From positions 1-30,973 of the forward strand of contig CAZPEV010000017.1 in NCBI GenBank assembly GCA_964585635.1: 30,973 nucleotides of DNA. The letters are read 5' to 3'. The position numbers and the translations under genes are program-made. Shown in pieces: positions 24,198 to 30,973 of this stretch; within the stretch, counting starts at the first letter, position 1, and each line of letters opens with the position of its first letter. Origin of the DNA: CAZPEV01 sp964585635. GTDB taxonomy: Bacteria; Zixibacteria; MSB-5A5; GN15; JAAZOE01. The notes below the pieces were generated by a model that searched no databases, had not been told where the DNA came from, and saw nothing but the letters and a program-made list of their open reading frames with translations.

Positions 24198-25751
24198 TTA
24201 CGAGGACTCCTTCCTGCTTCGCAAAGGCGGAATATTCCGCACGACATAAGATATCGCAAAATACCCCCCGACGCCAATCACAAATAAAATGCCGAGACGT
24301 GCTATTCGTCCCGAAAAATGGTTCCCCAGACCCATCAGCCAGCGGCTGGAAGTAAGCAGATATAAGCCCAAGCCGACCACCGTGGAGGAGGCCACCGAGC
24401 GCAGAAACATGCCCATCACCTGGCGGTGTCTGATCTCCTTCACCAACAGAGGAAGATGATACAGGAGCAGGGCAAAATTAATGATGCCGCCTAGCGCCGT
24501 CGCCGCCGCCAGCCCGGCGAAATCAAAAAAGGGTATGAAGACCAGATTTCCAGCCAGATTGACGATCACCGATACGATGGAATATCGCATCGGGCGCACG
24601 GCGTCCTTGAGGGCATAATAGACCGGCGCCGTCACCCGCACTCCGGCGAATCCGATCAAGCCGAGGCTGTACCAGTTCAACGCCCGGTAGGTATTGACCG
24701 TGTCCTCCGGACCGAACTTGCCGTGTTGAAAAAGCAGGGCGACGATATCGGTGCCGCAGGCGATAAAGAAGGCCGCCACCGGAAAGACGAGGAAAAAGCA
24801 GAGATGGATCGCCCGGTAGAAGGTGCGCGTGATGCCCACCGAATCTCCGACCGCCGCCTGCTCTGAGGCCTTGGGCAAGGCCACCGTTCCCAGCGCGACC
24901 GCAATCATTCCCAACGGCAAATGCATGATTCGGAACGAATAGGTCAGGTACGACACCGATCCGGCCGCCAGAAGCGAGGCCAACAAGGTATTGACAAAAA
25001 TATTTACCCGACCGGCCGCCAGGCCGCTGATCATCGGCAACATCAGCTTCATCACCCGCTTAAGACCGTCATGGCGGAAATTCAGGAGCACACGGAACCG
25101 AAAGCCGATTCGATGCAACCCCGGCAACTGGATAGCGAATTGCCCCAGACCTCCGAGCAAGACGCCCCAGGCCATACCGACGATCGGTTCCTTCAGGAAA
25201 GGACAAATCAAGTAAGCCGCGGCAATTGATCCCATATTGAACAGCGCCGGCGCCAGGGCGGGAACGCCAAAACGGTCAAACGAATTAAGAATCGACATCG
25301 CCAGGGCCGCAACCGCCACCAGCAGCAGGAAGGGAAACATCATGACGGTCAACCTGGTCGTCAGTTCCGCCTTGCCTGGGGTATCGGCGAAACCAAAGGC
25401 GATCACGCGCACCAGAAAGGGGGACAGCAGGGTACCGACAATGATAACGGCCGAAAGGACGACGGTCAGCACTGTAAAGATGACCTGTGCCAGCTCGAAC
25501 GCCTCCTGCTTACCGCCACGAAGAAGTGTGTCTTTGAAAACCGGCACAAAGGCCGATGATAAGGCCCCCTCCGCAAAAAGGTCGCGCAGCAGGTTGGGAA
25601 TGCGGAAGGCGGCGAAGAAGGCGTCGGCTGCCATCGAAGCTCCAAACAGGTGCGCGAATACCTGTTCGCGAACCAGCCCGAGAATCCGGGAAAAGAGTGT
25701 CCCCGCGGCGACGCGGGAAAAGGCGCCTGTAAAGCCGGGTTTTGAAGCCAT
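24198..25751 (-). CDS. murJ: Lipid II flippase MurJ (MviN)
   Basis: A 517-residue membrane protein of the MOP/MATE superfamily with about 14 membrane helices. The N-terminus is classic MurJ: LFSRILGLVREQVFAHLFG, then AADAFFAAFRIPNLLRDLFAEGALSSAFVPVF in three blocks, including the conserved RxPN and EGA motifs. It flips lipid II across the inner membrane for peptidoglycan synthesis. It diverges from rpsT across 71 bases, an arrangement also seen in proteobacteria. No Shine-Dalgarno is visible before the ATG at 25751. Confidence 0.96.
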   Translation of the reverse strand: MASKPGFTGAFSRVAAGTLFSRILGLVREQVFAHLFGASMAADAFFAAFRIPNLLRDLFAEGALSSAFVPVFKDTLLRGGKQEAFELAQVIFTVLTVVLSAVIIVGTLLSPFLVRVIAFGFADTPGKAELTTRLTVMMFPFLLLVAVAALAMSILNSFDRFGVPALAPALFNMGSIAAAYLICPFLKEPIVGMAWGVLLGGLGQFAIQLPGLHRIGFRFRVLLNFRHDGLKRVMKLMLPMISGLAAGRVNIFVNTLLASLLAAGSVSYLTYSFRIMHLPLGMIAVALGTVALPKASEQAAVGDSVGITRTFYRAIHLCFFLVFPVAAFFIACGTDIVALLFQHGKFGPEDTVNTYRALNWYSLGLIGFAGVRVTAPVYYALKDAVRPMRYSIVSVIVNLAGNLVFIPFFDFAGLAAATALGGIINFALLLYHLPLLVKEIRHRQVMGMFLRSVASSTVVGLGLYLLTSSRWLMGLGNHFSGRIARLGILFVIGVGGYFAISYVVRNIPPLRSRKESS

Positions 25752-25759
25752 TTATACTA

Positions 25760-25789
25760 TTGACAGCGTCGTTTCAAGCGTTATATTAT
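25760..25789 (+). promoter_or_regulatory. Sigma-70-type promoter for rpsT
   Basis: TTGACA (25760-25765) is followed after 16 bases by TATATT (25782-25787), or after 18 by TATTAT (25784-25789). It lies about 35-60 bases before the rpsT start. Confidence 0.7.
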
Positions 25790-25822
25790 CATTCTTTGAT
25801 AGAGGAAACGAAAGGAGTTTTT

Positions 25823-26086
25823 TTGCCACACCACAAATCATGCGTCAAGCGGCTGAAACAGGCTGCCCGCGCCAAGACCCGTAACACCGCGGTGAAATCG
25901 GCCTTTCGCCGGAATCTGAAGGACATACGGACCAAGGCCGCCGCCGGTGAAGCTATCGATCTGAGCTCGGCCTATACCACGATCGACAAGGTCAAGGGGA
26001 AAGGCCTCATTCATAAGAATAAAGCCTCCCGCCTCAAATCGCGGCTCGCCAAGGCCGCAGCCAAGAAGATTCCGAACGCCGGCTGA
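25823..26086 (+). CDS. rpsT: 30S ribosomal protein S20
   Basis: An 87-residue basic protein, the normal S20 length, starting MPHHKSCVKRLKQAARAKTR and containing HKNKASRLKSRLAKA near the end. S20 binds 16S rRNA early in 30S assembly. The start is TTG at 25823: AAAGGAG lies five bases upstream, and the family nearly always begins just before the PHHKS/NIKS segment. A longer frame from 25742 would begin inside murJ and upstream of the promoter. It is the only clear plus-strand gene in the window and has its own promoter and terminator. E. coli rpsT also starts with UUG and is autoregulated, so the weak start may be a conserved control. Confidence 0.96.
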   Translation: MPHHKSCVKRLKQAARAKTRNTAVKSAFRRNLKDIRTKAAAGEAIDLSSAYTTIDKVKGKGLIHKNKASRLKSRLAKAAAKKIPNAG

Positions 26087-26119
26087 TGGCTCAACTGCGC
26101 GGATGGGACCGTAGGCCGG

Positions 26120-26143
26120 ACCGGACTTCATAGTCCGGTTTTT
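26120..26143 (+). terminator. Rho-independent terminator of rpsT
   Basis: ACCGGACT (26120-26127) pairs with AGTCCGGT (26132-26139) around a TCAT loop, followed by TTTTTCGTTT. It lies 33 bases after the rpsT stop. Confidence 0.9.
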
Positions 26144-26183
26144 CGTTTCTAGCCAATTCGCTGCTACGGGGACAGACAGGGGG

Positions 26184-26984
26184 CTAACTATTGAGAATAA
26201 AGACATACCCGTCGTAATATGCCGTCCGGTCGGACGACATTCGCATCCGGATCAATTCCCTTAAGAATGATTCCTTTTCCTTAATTGGCGCTTGCTCTTT
26301 AAGGATCGCCAAAGAATAATCGATTCCCAATACTCGTCCCGGCTGATCGACTCTGACCAGCCCCTGGGGCAGCCGTATCTCGCGCCGGGCTAACACCCCC
26401 AACTCGTCGATCGAAAAAAACGGCGGATAAATGGCCGCCGAGGCTTGCGGAAAACTCCCCAGCGGATTGGACGCATCATGCCCCAGCTTGGCCCGAAATC
26501 CGTCCGAGCCGTGACTGCAACTGTTAACGAATTTGATGCACAAATCGGCGCGGACGAGAAATGAATCCGACCGGAAGATCAGCCGGTATCGTGTCTGGTC
26601 ACGGAAGCGAACCTCCGCCTGTCTGGGGAATAAGGGACTCGACGGATTCTTCAGCAACCTGATCTGCCTCGGAAACAAGCGGCAGAAAGCGACCAGATCA
26701 CTATGGTGCCAGTTCTCGACGATCCGTTGCCAGGGATGAACAGTCAGCAACTCCGGTCGGGCCAACTGTATCGGCACATGGGTGATCCTCAGCCGCACCA
26801 GGGCCGCATGAATGGCGGCATCATCAAGCATCAGGTACTTGTCGTTGAGCGGCAGTACTAGGATCGGGTTGCGCAGGCGCCCTTCCTTGTCGATCTCCTG
26901 CGCCAGTTTCAGCCCCCGCGCGTCCGAAGCCGTCTCAAAGGGAAGAATCTGATCAGTTGTGACAATCGTTAACCTGTCCAGCAT
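26184..26984 (-). CDS. ParB/SerK-fold protein behind a sigma-54 promoter
   Basis: A 266-residue protein. Residues about 5-75 look like a ParB N-terminal/sulfiredoxin-like fold (LAQEIDKEGRLRNPILVLPL, YLMLDDAAIHAALVRLRI, HVPIQL), as in ParB-type CTPases and the SerK/SbnI free-serine kinases. The usual DGHHR or GxRR motif is replaced by LDDAAIHAAL, so catalysis may differ. The remaining about 190 residues contain no ParB helix-turn-helix; SerK/SbnI-like proteins also have such an extension. GGTGA six bases before the ATG at 26984 supports the start. It is convergent with rpsT and monocistronic. A perfect sigma-54 consensus lies about 50 bases upstream. The fold is moderately sure; the function is open. 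Confidence 0.72.
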   Translation of the reverse strand: MLDRLTIVTTDQILPFETASDARGLKLAQEIDKEGRLRNPILVLPLNDKYLMLDDAAIHAALVRLRITHVPIQLARPELLTVHPWQRIVENWHHSDLVAFCRLFPRQIRLLKNPSSPLFPRQAEVRFRDQTRYRLIFRSDSFLVRADLCIKFVNSCSHGSDGFRAKLGHDASNPLGSFPQASAAIYPPFFSIDELGVLARREIRLPQGLVRVDQPGRVLGIDYSLAILKEQAPIKEKESFLRELIRMRMSSDRTAYYDGYVFILNS

Positions 26985-27030
26985 GCTCGGTCACCCCGGT
27001 TAAAAGCCTGATTGTGCTGACCGAAAACTA

Positions 27031-27046
27031 AGCAAAGGAAGTGCCA
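27031..27046 (-). promoter_or_regulatory. Sigma-54 (RpoN) promoter for the ParB/SerK-fold gene
   Basis: The minus strand reads TGGCACTTCCTTTGCT, matching every defined base of the sigma-54 consensus TGGCAC-N5-TTGCW, with the GG and GC ten bases apart. Transcription would start near 27020, leaving a 36-base leader that contains the ribosome site of the gene at 26984. Confidence 0.75.
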
Positions 27047-27222
27047 TGAAAAAAACTTCATTCTCCCATAGCGGCTGGTATGGCAAAACTCAAGATATTG
27101 CCCCCCAGAACCTTGCCGCAATCCGGACGGATCCCCCCTTCCGGCCATCCCAAGACGTCGCCACCCCGTGCCTTTGCGGCAACCAAAGTACATAATTGTG
27201 CAAGGGGTTTCTTCGAGCCGAT

Positions 27223-28347
27223 CTATCGGATAAAGAACTGCTGCAATTTCTCCCGCGTCAGCAAGGTCACCACCCCGGCCGATGGAGACAGCGCCCCGCG
27301 CGGCAGGCCAACCCCCCAGAGAGCATAATCCTCCCGGCGCTGCGCCATGGTCTTGCCATTGGAGGTGAATAGGTAGAGGTACCCTTCCACGTGTCGCTTC
27401 TCCTTGGTCACCAGGGTCCCCTGGTTGATGTCGATCCCGCAGGCGATAAACCTCGCAGCGTCATCCAGATCGAGCGAAGTAAACCATTTCCGCTCCTCCA
27501 TGAGCCGGAATTCCCAGAGCAGCTTGCCCGTGGTCAGTTCGAAAACCTCCAGCCGCTTGGCGGCCATCAATACCGCCAGATTGGCCTGCACGTTGATGAC
27601 CATGTCGTTAATAACAAACTCGGAGGATTTGATCGTTCTGATCTCCTTCTGATCCTGAAACAAGTGGAATTCGCCGTTGAAGAAGGTCGCAAAATAGCGA
27701 TCATCCTTATCAAATACATGGGTGCGGGATACCGGCGCCGTCCCGATCAGATTGCCCAGGGAATCATACACCTCAAGGCCGTCGCGGGCCTTATCGATGA
27801 TGAATTTCTTGCCCGACGGCGCCACCAGCAGGCTGTGATAATTAGTGACCGGGACAATGGCAACGAGGATCCCGTAGGGATCAAACATGTGAATACGCGC
27901 CGATGACATCCCCTCCACCCCCTCGATCCCGAAGATAGCGCCATTGTCGGCGATGACAAAGGAATTGGCCGCCGGGCTATCCAGCTTCCATCGGAATTTC
28001 CCTTGCGGTTCGTACATCTCCAGGTTTTCCGTCTTTAGATCCGTGGGGAATCGGGCGTCGTAGGTCACCAGCCCCAGGTAATTGCCGTTCGATGACATCA
28101 CCGGCTTGGTGTTGTTCTTGATCACTTTGGAGAAAAGTTCTTCTCCCAGGTGATTGTACAGGGCGATATTCGAGCGGTCGTAAATAAGGAAATTCCCCTT
28201 GAGCGATCCCATCACCCGATCATCTTCCTTGAGGGGGATGGTCACGCTATTGATCAGATTAATCGCGCTCCAGGCAGCGGAGGCCTGGAGCACCAGGAGC
28301 AACGCCCCGATGACCGGCGGCAAGGTCATGCGTCGATTCTTCATCAT
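27223..28347 (-). CDS. Secreted beta-propeller protein
   Basis: A 374-residue protein with a signal peptide (about 1-28, ending ASAAWSA). The mature part is a series of four-stranded beta-blades with short repeats such as FLIYDRSNIALYNHLGEELF, HMFDPYGILVAIVP, LEVYDSLGNLIGTAP and LEVFELTTGKLLWEF, typical of WD40- or PQQ-like propellers. No catalytic residues are evident. It is probably periplasmic or extracellular. The start is ATG at 28347 or the adjacent ATG at 28344; GGAAG lies just upstream. I cannot assign a function; it may bind a partner protein. Confidence 0.8.
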   Translation of the reverse strand: MMKNRRMTLPPVIGALLLVLQASAAWSAINLINSVTIPLKEDDRVMGSLKGNFLIYDRSNIALYNHLGEELFSKVIKNNTKPVMSSNGNYLGLVTYDARFPTDLKTENLEMYEPQGKFRWKLDSPAANSFVIADNGAIFGIEGVEGMSSARIHMFDPYGILVAIVPVTNYHSLLVAPSGKKFIIDKARDGLEVYDSLGNLIGTAPVSRTHVFDKDDRYFATFFNGEFHLFQDQKEIRTIKSSEFVINDMVINVQANLAVLMAAKRLEVFELTTGKLLWEFRLMEERKWFTSLDLDDAARFIACGIDINQGTLVTKEKRHVEGYLYLFTSNGKTMAQRREDYALWGVGLPRGALSPSAGVVTLLTREKLQQFFIR

Positions 28348-28465
28348 CGTCTTCCACCCGTTGTTATCGACGTCAGGGAGTTATTTGTTACCATATATTA
28401 TTTCCCTGCGCAACCAAAATATCTGTCTGTTGTACTCATGAATTGCCTGACGGGTTGCGGGAAAA

Positions 28466-28945
28466 TCAAAAAAGAGGCCAGTCCGACGAGCCGACTTCAG
28501 CCGCATGAACGAAAGCGCGCAGCGATCTTTTCACCTTCAAGCCCACCTCAGCCGGCATGGCCGGCAAATCGGCAATTGAACGACCGGCGCGGTTGTGCTC
28601 CTCATCGATCCACGCCACTGTGAAATCAAATCCCTTGCCATAGTGCTGCGCCCTTTCACGAACGGCCACCAGCCGTTCATTAACCGGATCTCCGTTCTGC
28701 ATCAGATAGACCAGCAGGGGGAAATCGGTGAGGATCCGCACGCGATGATTCTTGAAGAGCGCCTGATAATGTTCCATAAATCGGAGTAGCGCCAGAAACG
28801 CTGCCATTTCCAGGTCAGCTCGCGCTCCGGCCGCCTGGCAACGAAAAAGGATACCGTAATCCGGCACGGCGAAGGAGACCGTCCCCTGCCCGTCGGAACC
28901 GGCCGGATGTCTGCCGGAGACATAACAGAGCAAGATATCATTCAT
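28466..28945 (-). CDS. RNase H-fold-like protein, possibly inactive
   Basis: The product is 159 residues when started at the ATG at 28945. The order of elements resembles the RNase HI fold: a first strand (ILLCYVSGRH), a helix with a Glu (DLEMAAFLALLRFM), a strand with an Asp (RVRILTDFPLLVYLM) and a last strand with helix (FTVAWIDEEHNRAGRSIAD). The first catalytic Asp, normally in the first strand, is absent (CYVSG). It may therefore bind nucleic acid without cleaving it, or be unrelated. A GTG at 28987 would add 14 residues but lies upstream of the sigma-54-like site. No Shine-Dalgarno precedes the ATG. It shares no clear operon with neighbours. Confidence 0.55.
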   Translation of the reverse strand: MNDILLCYVSGRHPAGSDGQGTVSFAVPDYGILFRCQAAGARADLEMAAFLALLRFMEHYQALFKNHRVRILTDFPLLVYLMQNGDPVNERLVAVRERAQHYGKGFDFTVAWIDEEHNRAGRSIADLPAMPAEVGLKVKRSLRAFVHAAEVGSSDWPLF

Positions 28946-28958
28946 CGCGATGGTTAAA

Positions 28959-28974
28959 AGCAAAGGATGTGCCC
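28959..28974 (-). promoter_or_regulatory. Sigma-54-like promoter for the RNase H-fold gene
   Basis: The minus strand reads GGGCACATCCTTTGCT, differing from the sigma-54 consensus only at its first base and keeping the GG-N10-GC core. The predicted start of transcription (about 28948) is only a few bases from the ATG at 28945, so the message would be almost leaderless. Confidence 0.5.
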
Positions 28975-29054
28975 TGCATCCCGCCACGGCCCCAAAATCT
29001 AACGCTCAGCCGGACAACGACATGAATGACTCGCCTCAAGCTCTTATTGATTTG

Positions 29055-29074
29055 CTGCGCAGGCCGGTGCGCAG
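29055..29074 (-). other. Hairpin after the thioesterase gene
   Basis: CTGCGC (29055-29060) and GCGCAG (29069-29074) form a six-base stem with an eight-base loop, four bases after the thioesterase stop. No T tract follows on the minus strand; it may protect the mRNA end. Confidence 0.35.
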
Positions 29075-29077
29075 ATG

Positions 29078-29509
29078 TTACGACAATGAGTCCAAAAGAT
29101 GACGGCTTATATCCCCCTTTGGCCTGACATATTTGCCGGCCGCCTCGGCCACCGTCTCGCTATCCTGGTTGACCACCTTTCCGACGGTTCGGTAGACTGT
29201 CCCCCGCTTTTCGGTCAGCCACCCTTCGCAGTGGAGACGGTCGCCGGTATGAACCGGCTTCCTAAATCTAATGGTCATTTCGGCGGTCACGACAAAGTGG
29301 TCCTCTGCCAACAACGCCTTGATCATAACCTCATCCAGGATGGTGGCGACAATTCCCCCGTGGAAGAGATGCCGGTAGCCGCAATGCCTCTCATCGGCCA
29401 CGATATCGCACACGGCCTTGTGGCCGTCCCAGTAGAAATGGGCTCCCAGGCCGATTTCGTTTTTTTCGCCGCAGACGAAGCATCCGGGGTATCTGACAAT
29501 TTCTTTCAT
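29078..29509 (-). CDS. PaaI-type hotdog-fold thioesterase
   Basis: A 143-residue hotdog-fold protein, the usual 4HBT/PaaI length. The N-terminal GCFVCGEKNEIGLGAHF is the Cys-containing opening common in this subgroup, and FHGGIVATILDEVM is the active-site HGG helix motif with the acidic residue of PaaI-type enzymes. It likely hydrolyses an acyl-CoA thioester; the acyl group is unknown. The ATG at 29509 is chosen because family similarity begins there; the longer frame to 29749 is a low-complexity extension that crosses the upstream terminator. The ribosome site is weak. Confidence 0.87.
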   Translation of the reverse strand: MKEIVRYPGCFVCGEKNEIGLGAHFYWDGHKAVCDIVADERHCGYRHLFHGGIVATILDEVMIKALLAEDHFVVTAEMTIRFRKPVHTGDRLHCEGWLTEKRGTVYRTVGKVVNQDSETVAEAAGKYVRPKGDISRHLLDSLS

Positions 29510-29650
29510 GGCGCCAAATAACGGTGATATTTCGTCGGAAGTCAAGACGCCGAGGCGGCGCTGGTCCCCGCCCTCTTTCCCCGTGGCGCACCGTTTGTTC
29601 GTGCCACGGGCCGATGGTATCGGAGTGGAGGGAAAGGGAGAGAAGACGAA

Positions 29651-29674
29651 AGGGGCGGCCGCATGGCCGCCCCT
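29651..29674 (-). terminator. Terminator after the lipoprotein gene
   Basis: AGGGGCGGCC (29651-29660) and GGCCGCCCCT (29665-29674) form a perfect ten-base stem with a GCAT loop, followed on the minus strand by TTTCGTCTTCTC. It lies 32 bases after the stop at 29707. It resembles the pilC-pilS hairpin in its outer stem and its TTTCG tail. Confidence 0.75.
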
Positions 29675-29706
29675 GAGAAAACGGATTCCTGCCCTGAGAA
29701 TCGTCC

Positions 29707-30582
29707 TTACGGAGTGGGAATGGTGCATATCTGCGTCGTGTACCGCCACCGGTTATCGCCGTTGCTGGCGGTGACGGTGGCGCTGCCGTCGTCGAAGGTG
29801 ATCGTTACGTGCCAACTGCCGCTGCCGTTGCCGGATCCATGCGGTCCCTGCCAAATGACCACCCGCGACAGGTTCATGTCGATCGTCCCGGTCTGGGGAC
29901 AGGCCGACGTCCACCCGGCCAGCGTCTTGGCCACCTGCAGATTCGTGATGGTCATGTCAAAATTGTAGTTGTCGATCAGCGAGGTGTCCGCGGCAATGTA
30001 CTCCAGCTCGACCGCGTTGGCGCGGCTCCCGTTGATCGTGGCCACCGATTGATCGAGATTCGCAAGTTCAAAATCGTTCCGGCCGTAGAGCGCAAAATGC
30101 GTCTCGCCCGGATTCAACGGCATAATCGACCAACGTCTGATACCGTGGATGTAGTCGACTGCGGGGATCGGCGTTTCCACCGGGGTGCCGTCGACTTGGA
30201 TCTGAACGGAATCCCAGAGACGCGATTTATACATATCACCGGTATAGGAAGCGTAAACATAATGCCATCCTTCCTGATAGTCGGCGATGAGGGTATCGGG
30301 ACCGACGCCAAGCGGCGGGTTAAGCAGCGGCGGCATCAGGTCGGCGCGCACACTAACCGTGTCGCCGGGAGTGACGTACTTGTTCTCGAAGCCGGACAGG
30401 ACGTCATCCAGCAGGTTGTTGACCGTTTCGTCCACTTGTGTCTTGACCGGGGCGAACTGGGGATCTTCAAGGTCCCCGTAATTTACCGGCGTCGACGACG
30501 TCGTCTTGTCGTCGGAGCAGCCAAACGCGAAGATCGCGACCAGCGCCATCGCTGCCAAGGCGGTGAGAATACCGAATCGCAT
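29707..30582 (-). CDS. Secreted lipoprotein of unknown function
   Basis: The product is 291 residues, started at the ATG at 30582, where AGGAG lies nine bases upstream; the ATG at 30591 touches that site and is unlikely. The signal ends in a lipobox (AIFAFGC, Cys22) followed by SDDK. Ser at +2 suggests an outer-membrane destination if the Lol rule applies. The mature protein is beta-rich and polar with two Cys-containing segments near the end (SACPQTG, TTQICTIP) and a Gly/Ser stretch (GPHGSGNGSGSW). No known domain is recognised. It follows argF by 48 bases and ends in a strong terminator. Confidence 0.82.
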   Translation of the reverse strand: MRFGILTALAAMALVAIFAFGCSDDKTTSSTPVNYGDLEDPQFAPVKTQVDETVNNLLDDVLSGFENKYVTPGDTVSVRADLMPPLLNPPLGVGPDTLIADYQEGWHYVYASYTGDMYKSRLWDSVQIQVDGTPVETPIPAVDYIHGIRRWSIMPLNPGETHFALYGRNDFELANLDQSVATINGSRANAVELEYIAADTSLIDNYNFDMTITNLQVAKTLAGWTSACPQTGTIDMNLSRVVIWQGPHGSGNGSGSWHVTITFDDGSATVTASNGDNRWRYTTQICTIPTP

Positions 30583-30630
30583 AGCGGACATCTCCTTTCG
30601 TCCGATCAGCACCGCCCCGTTCGGCCGGCG

Positions 30631-30973
30631 TTACGACATCAGGAAGAGCATGATCGCCTTCTGGGCGTGCAGTCTGTTTTCGGCTTCATCGAAGACCACC
30701 GAGTGAGGGCCATCCATCACGTCGTCGGTGATCTCCCTCCCCCGCTCCGCCGGTAGACAATGCATCACCAGGCAGTCAGGCTTCGCCAGCTTCACCAGTG
30801 CGTTGTTGACCTGAAACTGTTTTAGTAACCGTGCCTTATCTTCTGCTTGATCCTTCTGACCCATCGAGGCCCAAACATCCGTATAGATTACATCGGCCCC
30901 CGCCACGGCTTCTTTAGGGTAGTGCATTACAGTGATGTCCGACACGCCTTGTTCCTTGGCGTCCTTCAGGATA
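30631..30973 (-). CDS. argF: Ornithine carbamoyltransferase, C-terminal part (5' end outside window)
   Basis: The frame is open to the window edge and gives the last about 113 residues. It carries DVWASMGQ, HCLPAERGREIT (the ornithine-binding HCLP motif) and DEAENRLHAQKA, all diagnostic of ornithine carbamoyltransferase. The enzyme makes citrulline from ornithine and carbamoyl phosphate in arginine synthesis, in the cytoplasm. The stop is TAA at 30631. The anabolic role (argF rather than a catabolic arcB) is assumed, not shown. Confidence 0.95.
   Translation of the reverse strand, partial: ILKDAKEQGVSDITVMHYPKEAVAGADVIYTDVWASMGQKDQAEDKARLLKQFQVNNALVKLAKPDCLVMHCLPAERGREITDDVMDGPHSVVFDEAENRLHAQKAIMLFLMS

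Noticed and set aside
26969..27193. A 74-residue minus-strand frame upstream of the ParB/SerK-fold gene
   Set aside because: It crosses the sigma-54 promoter and overlaps the start of the real gene, with low-complexity composition.
27046..27195. A 49-codon plus-strand frame with AGGA in front (starts MKKTSFSHSGWYGK)
   Set aside because: It has no known family or terminator, its start overlaps the sigma-54 promoter of the opposite gene, and its residues look like random translation. It stays a weak possibility only.
29510..29749. N-terminal extension of the thioesterase
   Set aside because: It would run through the terminator of the lipoprotein gene, and similarity to the family begins at the ATG at 29509.
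29809..30756. A 315-residue plus-strand open frame opposite the lipoprotein gene and argF
   Set aside because: It spans two genes and their gap on the other strand, shows no family motif and has a shadow-like composition.
1..30973. CRISPR arrays, tRNA or rRNA genes, insertion sequences, defence islands
   Set aside because: No spaced direct repeats, transposase or integrase motifs, tRNA-like folds or rRNA-like stretches were found.

Overview
The window comes from a Gram-negative bacterium. It has a T9SS-like/FlgD-type C-terminal domain on a giant secreted protease, an outer-membrane beta-barrel, a lipoprotein and type IV pilus (T4P) genes. Gene density is high and nearly everything is on the minus strand. 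Vegetative promoters look E. coli-like (TTGACA, 17 nt, TATAAT-like), unlike the -33/-7 promoters of Bacteroidetes. The mix of FG-GAP/'PNPFNP' secreted proteins, MglA/MglB, roadblock proteins and an EF-G2 paralogue suggests an FCB-group candidate phylum (Zixibacteria-like) or a deltaproteobacterium-like lineage. This is inference: there is no rRNA or marker phylogeny here.

Layout (minus strand is read from right to left). 30973-29707: the 3' end of argF and a lipoprotein with a strong terminator. 29509-27223: a PaaI-type thioesterase, an RNase H-fold-like protein behind a sigma-54-like promoter, and a secreted beta-propeller protein. 26984-26184: a ParB/SerK-fold protein behind a perfect sigma-54 consensus. 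26086-25823 (+): rpsT, the only convincing plus-strand gene, with a TTG start, its own promoter and a terminator. It is divergent from murJ, which is followed by a comEC homologue with an apparently degenerate C-terminal domain. 21809-10228: a long run of codirectional genes, namely a PATAN (DUF4388) protein, a small membrane protein, a TPR-roadblock fusion, a membrane-roadblock fusion, a stand-alone roadblock protein, mglA with a long C-terminal tail, mglB, pilB, pilT, pilC and pilS. 9907-5586: an EF-G paralogue, an outer-membrane barrel and a PilR/NtrC-type sigma-54 activator. 5452-1: a STAS protein with a basic tail, a subtilisin-FG-GAP-FlgD-like giant protein and an LVIVD propeller protein overlapping it by ATGA and cut by the window edge.

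How it fits together. The 21.8-10.2 kb block looks like a surface-motility module. MglA GTPase and its MglB partner set polarity, several roadblock-fold proteins could be extra effectors or scaffolds, and PilB/PilT/PilC form the pilus extension and retraction motor. PilS and the nearby PilR-like regulator form a two-component pair acting through sigma-54, and two sigma-54-type promoters lie in the same window. No pilin gene is present. The roadblock/PATAN/membrane genes upstream of mglA are the best candidate for a poorly described system.

The only gap above 300 bases without a gene is 9908-10227. It holds the EF-G2 promoter and a stretch that can fold into one long imperfect hairpin. I found no tRNA, rRNA, CRISPR array or insertion sequence.
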